This document shows positions 13,992-18,751 of a stretch of DNA of 18,751 nt, piece by piece (the first letter of the stretch is position 1; each line of letters opens with the position of its first letter). The notes below the pieces were generated by a model. That model was given only the letters and a program-made list of their open reading frames with translations. It did not search any database and was not told the origin of the DNA. Source of the DNA: B1-G15 sp964346135 (GTDB lineage Archaea; Thermoproteota; Bathyarchaeia; Bathyarchaeales; Bathyarchaeaceae); the NCBI GenBank assembly GCA_964346135.1, contig CAYFTS010000067.1:1-18751 (forward strand). The letters are read 5' to 3'. The position numbers and the translations under genes are program-made.

Positions 13992-15143
13992 ATGTTGAAA
14001 GAAAAAAAACATTTCTTAATGTTAGCTGGACCAACCAACATTTCAGACCGAGTTATGAAAGCAATGACAAAACCCATAATTGGTCACAGAGGAACAGAGT
14101 TCCACGCTTTACACGAAAGCATACTGAATAATCTACGATACGTTTTCCAAACCAAAAACGACGTTTTCACGTTGACATCTTCAGGCACTGGCGGAGTTAA
14201 CTGCGCTGTCAGCAATATGGTGAACCCTGGAGACAAAGTGGTCATTCCAGTTTTCGGCAGATTCGGTGAGAGAATGAGAGACAAAATTGTTCGCTGTGGC
14301 GGGAAGACAGTGGAGTTGCCGCTAGAGTGGGGTGAAGCTCCAACAGCACAGCAAATAGCGCAAATAGTGGATAAAGAAAAGGACGCGAAAGCCATAGCCA
14401 TCGTTTACAACGAAACCTCCACTGGCGTCACTGTTCGTGACCTTCCGCAAATTGGTAAAATAGCGAGAGAAAACAACCTCCTCCTAGTCGTGGACGCCAT
14501 TTCAGTGTTGGGTGGAGACAATCTGCCCATGGATAAATGGAACGTAGACATCTGTGTGGTGGGAAGCCAGAAGTGTTTGGCATGTCCACCTGGCTTAGCG
14601 ATGGTTGCAGTGAACGATCGAGCTTGGGAAGTTATAGAAAAAACCGTGGCTAGACCCTACTATTTCGACTTAGTTCGCATGCGAGATTTCATTGCGAAAA
14701 TTGAAACTCCGTTCACGCCCGCGATACCGCTTTTCTACGCGTTAGACGAAGCATTGAAGATGATACGTGAAGAGGGGCTAGAGAAACGATTTAAACGGCA
14801 CGCAACTTGTGCAGAAGCTTTTTACAATGCTGTTGAAGCGTTGAAACTGAAGACTGTTTCCAACAAGAAAGTTCGTTCAAACACGGTTATCGCTGTTAGA
14901 ATGCCGTCTGGAGTGAACAACACGGAGCTTCGAAAGATTATGAAGGAACAACACCATGTTTCAGTGTCTGGAGGTCAAGGTAAACTCAAAAAATTAATCA
15001 TAAGAATCGGGTGTATGGGAATAATCTCTGAAAACGAAACCATTCGCACAGTTGATGCTCTCGAAAACGCGTTGAATACTCTCCATTATCCAGTGCAGGT
15101 TGGAACAGGAACCAAAGCAGCACGACAAGTCTTTCACCCATAA
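13992..15143 (+). CDS. Class V aminotransferase (serine-pyruvate / alanine-glyoxylate type)
   Basis: This 383-residue PLP enzyme is of the alanine-glyoxylate / serine-pyruvate aminotransferase family. LAGPTNIS opens the protein, SSGTGG (63-68) binds PLP phosphate, D168 (VVDAIS) contacts the pyridine nitrogen and K194 in VGSQKCLACPPG is the Schiff-base lysine. HRGTEFHAL near the start and a C-terminal IRIGCMG complete the pattern. Likely donors are serine or alanine and acceptors glyoxylate or pyruvate, for glycine/serine metabolism; phosphonate or aspartate specificity is also known in the family. Start ATG 13992 has GAGGT 4 nt upstream and a TATA-like box before it. The gene converges on the HAD gene. 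Confidence 0.93.
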   Translation: MLKEKKHFLMLAGPTNISDRVMKAMTKPIIGHRGTEFHALHESILNNLRYVFQTKNDVFTLTSSGTGGVNCAVSNMVNPGDKVVIPVFGRFGERMRDKIVRCGGKTVELPLEWGEAPTAQQIAQIVDKEKDAKAIAIVYNETSTGVTVRDLPQIGKIARENNLLLVVDAISVLGGDNLPMDKWNVDICVVGSQKCLACPPGLAMVAVNDRAWEVIEKTVARPYYFDLVRMRDFIAKIETPFTPAIPLFYALDEALKMIREEGLEKRFKRHATCAEAFYNAVEALKLKTVSNKKVRSNTVIAVRMPSGVNNTELRKIMKEQHHVSVSGGQGKLKKLIIRIGCMGIISENETIRTVDALENALNTLHYPVQVGTGTKAARQVFHP

Positions 15144-15174
15144 CCGCTCTTCGGTCTTCAAAATGTGGCTATCA

Positions 15175-15200
15175 CGTACTATTACGTTGTATGTAGTACG
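15175..15200. repeat. Inverted repeat between convergent genes
   Basis: CGTACTA (15175-15181) and TAGTACG (15194-15200) are perfect 7-bp complements around a 12-nt loop, in the 70-bp gap between the aminotransferase and HAD stop codons. A hairpin here could mark the 3' ends of both transcripts. No T-run follows it, so intrinsic termination is not clear. Confidence 0.35.
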
Positions 15201-15213
15201 CTGTTGCCAATGT

Positions 15214-15945
15214 CTACTTTGACGACAGAATCTTTTTCAATTTCTTTAACTCGGTTATGACAAAGTCTGGTTTTACATTATAGACTATCTTAGTGTCTAA
15301 GCCTAGGAGACAAGTTTTCATACCCGCCTTTTTGGCGCCATAAATATCTGCATAAGGATCATCGCCAACATGCATTGCCTCATTAGCTACAACTCGTAAC
15401 CTCGAAAGCGTTTGTAAAAAGACCTTTTCATGAGGCTTTCTGAAACCTACTTCATCAGAGAATGAAACAGTATCAAAATCATTTAGCAAATTATAATTTC
15501 TAAGATATATTCGAACAACTCTTCCCGGTGTACGTCCAACATTCGAAATCAACCCAATTTTATACTTCATGTTTTTGATCGCGTTTATTGTTTCTTTAGC
15601 ATCTTCCATCAGTCTAGGCACTTCTGTCATCGACACTTCTGCGTATGGCTTCTCTAGAGCGCTTAGAAGAAGTTCTTTGTTGTGTTTGTCTATTCCAAGG
15701 CACTGGAGAAAATAGGCTAACTGAGTTTTTGTATCTAATTCTATTAGACTCTTCCTGAATTCTTCGATTTTCTCTCCGGAGCGTTCATAAGCATTTGTGA
15801 CCTCGTCAAGACTAAACGAATAACCAAGAGAAATCAGCCTATTTAGCATGCCTTCTGTCCTCAATCTCTTTCTTCTGGCTTCTTGTTCTGGATCTGAATA
15901 AGTAATCAAAGTTTTCCATAGATCGAATATTATCGCCTTGAGCAT
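15214..15945 (-). CDS. HAD-superfamily hydrolase
   Basis: This is a 243-residue haloacid-dehalogenase-like hydrolase from the chosen ATG. Motif I is FDLWKTL with nucleophile Asp8. The second motif-I Asp of phosphatases is Trp here, as in many subfamily I haloacid-dehalogenase-like members. Motif II is LISN, motif III the Lys in FRKPHEKVF and motif IV GDDPYADIYGAKKAG. The helical cap lies between motifs I and II. Substrate is unknown; a phosphate ester or halogenated acid is possible. ATG 15945 is preferred because it directly precedes motif I, and AT-rich TATA-like sequence at about 15966-15976 would give a leaderless transcript. The frame stays open to 16038, but the extra 31 residues do not look like part of the fold. 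Confidence 0.88.
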   Translation of the reverse strand: MLKAIIFDLWKTLITYSDPEQEARRKRLRTEGMLNRLISLGYSFSLDEVTNAYERSGEKIEEFRKSLIELDTKTQLAYFLQCLGIDKHNKELLLSALEKPYAEVSMTEVPRLMEDAKETINAIKNMKYKIGLISNVGRTPGRVVRIYLRNYNLLNDFDTVSFSDEVGFRKPHEKVFLQTLSRLRVVANEAMHVGDDPYADIYGAKKAGMKTCLLGLDTKIVYNVKPDFVITELKKLKKILSSK

Positions 15946-16146
15946 AACACCACAATTAGCTGTTCGGAAATATTTAGAGTTTATCAAGTAATTATTTGAT
16001 ATAAAATGCAGCCTAACCTCATGAATCTCTGGATACACCGTTGCCTATGAATCGAGGAGGTGGCGAAAGAAAAGAAAGATTACATGCGTTTAAGAGGCAG
16101 TTCATCCCTTTGATACGTTAGTACATTCCATTAAGGCGACTCTTCC

Positions 16147-16923
16147 TTGCGGCAAAACGAAACTGTACCCTTAAAGCAGCTCCTCGACGAAAAATACGGC
16201 AAAATAATCTGTTACCCAAAACATGATTTGAAGGAGCTGAGACGCCGCATCAAAGAGTTGAAAAAGCTTAGTGTAAAAGCAGTAGAGTTTGCTGGAGACA
16301 AAAACGCTTTCAATGTGCCAGTTTTAGGCAAAGGCTGCGTAGGCGTCGTTGTAATCGCTTTCACTGACCAAGGAAAAGTGGCGCTGAAAGTTCGAAGGAT
16401 GGACGCAGATCGAACTGGAATGCAGCATGAAGCTGAAATGTTGAGAAAGGCAAACGCCGTTGGTGTTGCACCACGTGTGCTGGATACCACTGAAAACTTC
16501 CTGCTCATGGAATTTATTAAGGGAAAGCTACTTCCCCAGTGGATTGAAACACTGAAGGGAAAAGAAAAAGAATCTAGAATTCGAAAAATTTTGCGAGCCA
16601 TTTTGGAGCAGTGCTGGAAACTAGACGAGACCAACTTAGATCATGGGCAACTGAGCAGAGCCCCAAAACACATCATCGTAGATGAGAACGACAACCCGTA
16701 CCTAATAGATTTTGAAACTGCCAGCCTCCACCGAAGGGTGTCCAACGTAACTTCCATCTGCCAATTTCTCTTCATAAGAAGCCAAGTCGCAGAAACGATA
16801 ATAAAGAAACTTGGCGAAATCAGTCAGCAAGAACTGATTAAAACTTTAAAGACCTACAAGCAACAGCGTACACGAGAAAACTTCGAAAAAATCTTGAGTG
16901 TATGTGGGCTCCACGGCGTTTAG
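16147..16923 (+). CDS. COG2112-like predicted Ser/Thr protein kinase
   Basis: This 258-residue protein has a small protein-kinase-like fold. The glycine-rich loop LGKGCVG is at 60-66, VALK81 supplies the ATP-binding lysine, and E95/E97 lie in the following helix. MEFI (121-124) is the hinge. The catalytic-loop region reads DHGQLSRAPKHIIV (165-178) and DFE starts at D188. The usual HxD base is not present in the normal form (HGQ). From memory COG2112-type archaeal kinases share this shape, so it is probably a family trait. The TTG start at 16147 has no strong ribosome site. It is a single gene between the HAD and secreted-ORF regions. Targets are unknown; it may also be a small-molecule kinase. 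Confidence 0.8.
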   Translation: MRQNETVPLKQLLDEKYGKIICYPKHDLKELRRRIKELKKLSVKAVEFAGDKNAFNVPVLGKGCVGVVVIAFTDQGKVALKVRRMDADRTGMQHEAEMLRKANAVGVAPRVLDTTENFLLMEFIKGKLLPQWIETLKGKEKESRIRKILRAILEQCWKLDETNLDHGQLSRAPKHIIVDENDNPYLIDFETASLHRRVSNVTSICQFLFIRSQVAETIIKKLGEISQQELIKTLKTYKQQRTRENFEKILSVCGLHGV

Positions 16924-16990
16924 GAAAGAGGTAGTTGATGAAACGAAAACTGCATGAGCCATCATTTGAGTATGAATTTTGGATTCATAA

Positions 16991-17000
16991 TCTATTTAAA
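16991..17000 (+). promoter_or_regulatory. TATA-like box before the mini secreted ORF
   Basis: TCTATTTAAA is a good match to archaeal TATA consensus and sits about 36 bp before the TTG at 17032, with a predicted start of transcription near 17022. Confidence 0.45.
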
Positions 17001-17031
17001 GCTTAGAAATCGAGATTTTGTGTGAATTAAA

Positions 17032-17148
17032 TTGAAGCTAGTTTGGGTGGTAACACTATCGTTTTGCCTAGGCTTGGCGATTGTCTCAACTAAAGTACTC
17101 GCATCTGTCCTAGCCACTATTATTGGAGGAAATGTCACTGTAACCTAG
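17032..17148 (+). CDS. 38-residue ORF with signal-peptide-like sequence
   Basis: A TTG frame encodes 38 residues. A short positively charged start (MK) is followed by an uninterrupted hydrophobic stretch (VWVVTLSFCLGLAIV) and then STKVLAS, VLATIIGGN and VTVT before a TAG. The pattern is that of a signal peptide or one membrane helix. It may be a tiny secreted or membrane peptide, or the start of a truncated secreted protein. A TATA-like box at 16991-17000 supports transcription; the ribosome site is weak (TGTGA). The surrounding gap 16924-17344 holds nothing else I can support, apart from a 22-codon frame at 16938 with AGAGGT upstream. Confidence 0.35.
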   Translation: MKLVWVVTLSFCLGLAIVSTKVLASVLATIIGGNVTVT

Positions 17149-17344
17149 CTTATTGTTTGATTTCTCCCACTATTTCTATTTCTTTAGCAATTACGCTTTC
17201 AGCTAAGCCACATTTTCAAGTTCAAATAAGTAATTACAATTTTGTTCTGAAAAAAGAGAAAATGATCTTTTGCGGAGCACATACCAATAATATGCGCACG
17301 AAACCTTCTGACGAATCTGCTGACGCATCGACGCATATGAGCAT

Positions 17345-17776
17345 CTAGTAGTAGGGAAGAATCCGCTGGTATTCTTTATCCATTAAAGGCGATGATATCA
17401 TGAAATCAGCAGATGCACGGTTACAAGCCACAGGTATGTTCCATACCACGCTCATGCGTAAAAGAGCCTTTACATCTGGATCATGTGGAAGAGGTTCTAG
17501 TGGATCCCAGAAGAAGATAAGAAAATCTATGTCTCCCCCCGCGATTTTTGCACCGATCTGCTGGTCACCTCCCAACGGGCCACTTTGCATTTTGGTAATT
17601 TTGACGTTAAGTTCCTCTTCCAATAGTTTGCCAGTCGTTCCAGTGGCAAACAATTCATGCTGAAGTAAAAGATCTCGATTGAACTTAGCCCATTCCAAGA
17701 GGTTGGCTTTCTTGTTATCGTGTGCAACCAGAGCAATCTTCTTCTTTTGTCCCATCGTGACTGTCTTGTCTTTCAT
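17345..17776 (-). CDS. mgsA: Methylglyoxal synthase
   Basis: This 143-residue enzyme converts dihydroxyacetone phosphate to methylglyoxal and phosphate, a bypass of lower glycolysis. The MGS-like signatures are complete: ALVAHDNKK near the N-terminus, ATGTTG, SGPLGGDQQIGAKI, then PLPHDPDVKALLR and VWNIPVACNRASADFM. The Asp in GDQQ is the catalytic base in bacterial MgsA. Length equals bacterial MgsA plus a short basic N-terminal extension. The start ATG 17776 has AGGAGG at 17788-17793, 11 nt away; a second ATG at codon 8 is possible. A TATA-like ATTTATAA lies at 17803-17810. MGS is common in bacteria and patchy in archaea, so transfer is possible. It is divergent from the Nudix gene. Confidence 0.95.
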   Translation of the reverse strand: MKDKTVTMGQKKKIALVAHDNKKANLLEWAKFNRDLLLQHELFATGTTGKLLEEELNVKITKMQSGPLGGDQQIGAKIAGGDIDFLIFFWDPLEPLPHDPDVKALLRMSVVWNIPVACNRASADFMISSPLMDKEYQRILPYY

Positions 17777-17909
17777 ACCTTTTCTTTCCTCCTAAAGCAC
17801 ATATTTATAACGCGTGTTTTTGTTCAACAATAGGGTGCGAGCTTCTATTTTAAGGCATACCATATGATTTAGTCAATAACTGAGATTAAAAAGCAGATCT
17901 AAAAAAGCC

Positions 17910-17915
17910 TTTTAA
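17910..17915 (+). promoter_or_regulatory. TATA-like box for the Nudix gene
   Basis: TTTTAA centred at 17913 lies about 35 bp before the ATG at 17948, predicting a leader of only about 8 nt. The 171-bp divergent gap with mgsA holds no other gene. Confidence 0.4.
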
Positions 17916-17947
17916 CTGCAAATCAAATCTTATCTATTTCGATTAAC

Positions 17948-18418
17948 ATGGTAATTCAGAAGAACGCCTACGTGGACGTTAACCCTGTGATAATTGTCTC
18001 TGAGAACGAAATAATTCTTGCGAAGAGAACAACGAATATCGTTGGAGGAGGACAATGGCATTTACCTGGAGGAAGAGTGTTGTTTAATGAAACTTTTGAA
18101 ACCACTCTAAAGAGAGTGGCTTTTGACAAAACCAATTTACGAATTAAACTTTTCTACCCATCATTAAAGGACAGCCTTGTTGGAATACACGATAACCCGA
18201 AAAGAGACCCAAGAGAACACGTCATGGGTCTTGCCTTTTTATGTAAAATTGTAAGCGGAGAGGCCAAACCAGGAAATAAGGTTGATGAAGTCAAAAGTTT
18301 TTCCGCGTTTGAAATTAAAGACTTACAAATTGCTTTTGATCACAGGAAAATGGTTGAGGACGCTTTCGTTATTCTGAAAGAACGAAAAACTCAGAAAACT
18401 AAAAGTTACCTACTATAA
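17948..18418 (+). CDS. Nudix hydrolase, GDP-mannose mannosyl hydrolase-like
   Basis: This 156-residue Nudix-fold protein has the loop LPGGRVLFNETFETTLKR. The G-x5-E-x7-R part fits the Nudix box, but the REUXEE half reads RVAFDK, so the usual metal-binding Glu pair is absent. GDP-mannose mannosyl hydrolase (Gmm) of bacteria shows the same change after PGGRV..ET, and GGGQWHLPGGRV aligns with its GYWFVPGGRV. Gmm releases mannose from GDP-mannose by C-O bond cleavage, so sugar-nucleotide turnover is the best guess. Start ATG 17948 is probably on a near-leaderless message. It is divergent from mgsA. A degenerate Nudix protein without hydrolase activity is the alternative. Confidence 0.85.
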   Translation: MVIQKNAYVDVNPVIIVSENEIILAKRTTNIVGGGQWHLPGGRVLFNETFETTLKRVAFDKTNLRIKLFYPSLKDSLVGIHDNPKRDPREHVMGLAFLCKIVSGEAKPGNKVDEVKSFSAFEIKDLQIAFDHRKMVEDAFVILKERKTQKTKSYLL

Positions 18419-18446
18419 TATACGCGCGCAAAACCAATAAGTAATT

Positions 18447-18602
18447 ATGATTAATGCCTTTCAGGGAAGATGCTTCTTCACTGACATGGGGTCGTGGTCC
18501 AGTTTGGATGTACATCCCAATGGTGATGTCTCCCGCATTTCCCCTTTTTTTACACACCTTTATGCGTACACGTGTTCTAATACGGATTCTACAAACGTAT
18601 AG
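18447..18602 (+). CDS. 51-residue ORF of uncertain status, SPASM-like look
   Basis: An ATG frame encodes 51 residues including GRCFFTDMGSWSSLDVHPNGDVS. The C-x...-LDV-x-P-N-G-D-V pattern recalls the segment of SPASM-domain radical SAM proteins in which a Cys precedes a P-(D/N)-G-x-V turn. It may be a coincidence or a remnant of such a gene. No ribosome site is present, and the expected following Cys is missing. A longer overlapping frame from 18454 has no such protein-like pattern and I leave it out. Confidence 0.2.
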   Translation: MINAFQGRCFFTDMGSWSSLDVHPNGDVSRISPFFTHLYAYTCSNTDSTNV

Positions 18603-18613
18603 CTACCATATTT

Positions 18614-18751
18614 TCATGTGTGTGCATCAAATAACTTTTGTGCATTTTTGACTTCCTGTACGAAATTGAAGTTGTGCTTGATTTCTTTTGGAGCCTGAAG
18701 TTTTCTGTAAAGAGCCTCTAAGATTATCTTTTCAATCACCTCTGCGCCAAA
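18614..18751 (-). CDS. C-terminus of an unidentified protein (partial)
   Basis: On the minus strand an open frame enters from the right edge and ends at a TGA at 18614-18616, giving 45 residues. They are charged and helical, including EVIEKIILEALYRKL and NFVQEVKNAQKLF, with no signal or recognised motif. The gene starts beyond the window. I do not recognise the family. Confidence 0.55.
   Translation of the reverse strand, partial: FGAEVIEKIILEALYRKLQAPKEIKHNFNFVQEVKNAQKLFDAHT

Noticed and set aside
16938..17006. 22-codon ATG frame with AGAGGT upstream
   Set aside because: The ribosome site is suggestive, but the product is too short to judge and covers the TATA-like box of the next ORF.
17157..17348. 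63-codon plus-strand frame before mgsA
   Set aside because: AT-rich, no ribosome site, no motif, and it runs into the mgsA gene end. It is probably chance.
18454..18651. 65-codon plus-strand frame
   Set aside because: It overlaps the partial minus-strand gene and has no ribosome site or motif. Another frame of the same stretch has the more protein-like pattern.
1..18751. CRISPR arrays, insertion sequences, rRNA
   Set aside because: I looked for regularly spaced repeats, transposase motifs with terminal inverted repeats and rRNA-like stretches and found none.

Overview
The window looks like a chromosomal segment of an archaeon, probably of the TACK side and quite possibly a Bathyarchaeia-type lineage; the phylum is inference. 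Direct support comes from archaeal information-processing and housekeeping genes: the Fe-S tail of an RPC34/TFE-beta-like transcription factor, an FtsJ/RlmE methyltransferase, a proteasome beta subunit, an archaeal-type NMN adenylyltransferase, a DUF4152-like protein and a COG2112-like kinase. TATA-like boxes lie about 25 nt upstream of many predicted transcript starts, Shine-Dalgarno motifs of the GGAGGTGA type occur, and TTG/GTG starts are frequent. Base composition is moderately AT-rich. I see no rRNA, tRNA, CRISPR array or intact mobile element.

Layout. 1-2770 (mostly +): TFE-beta-like C-terminus, rlmE, a small CxH/CxxC protein, a short helical protein on the minus strand, an intergenic region with several inverted repeats, a winged-helix regulator and the DUF4152-like protein. 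2809-5942 (-): MFS transporter, saccharopine/lysine dehydrogenase-like oxidoreductase and AlaX. 6132-8638 (-): a compact AMMECR1 - nadC - glycosyltransferase operon. 8639-9123 is a largely empty gap with a start-less open frame. 9124-10901 (-): Rieske ferredoxin, a ZIP metal transporter interrupted by one in-frame TGA, and a DPSL/thioferritin-like protein. 10952-12016: a short integrase-tail-like ORF (+), proteasome beta (-) and a 53-residue Cys-rich protein (+). 12129-15143 (+): O6-alkylguanine-DNA methyltransferase, nadM, rhomboid protease and a class V aminotransferase. 15214-18751: HAD hydrolase (-), COG2112-like kinase (+), a mini secreted ORF (+), methylglyoxal synthase (-), a GDP-mannose-hydrolase-like Nudix protein (+), a short ORF of uncertain status (+), and the C-terminus of an unidentified gene entering from the right edge (-).

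How it fits together. nadC and nadM supply two consecutive steps of NAD synthesis from two operons about 5 kb apart. DPSL, ZIP and Rieske make a plausible metal and redox-stress group, and its transporter appears broken. The most notable observations are the proteasome beta subunit, which in strict register has Ala where the catalytic Thr1 should be, the single nonsense codon in the otherwise intact ZIP gene, and the recognition of the TFE-beta-like Fe-S tail at the left edge. I did not find a convincing wholly new multi-gene system.
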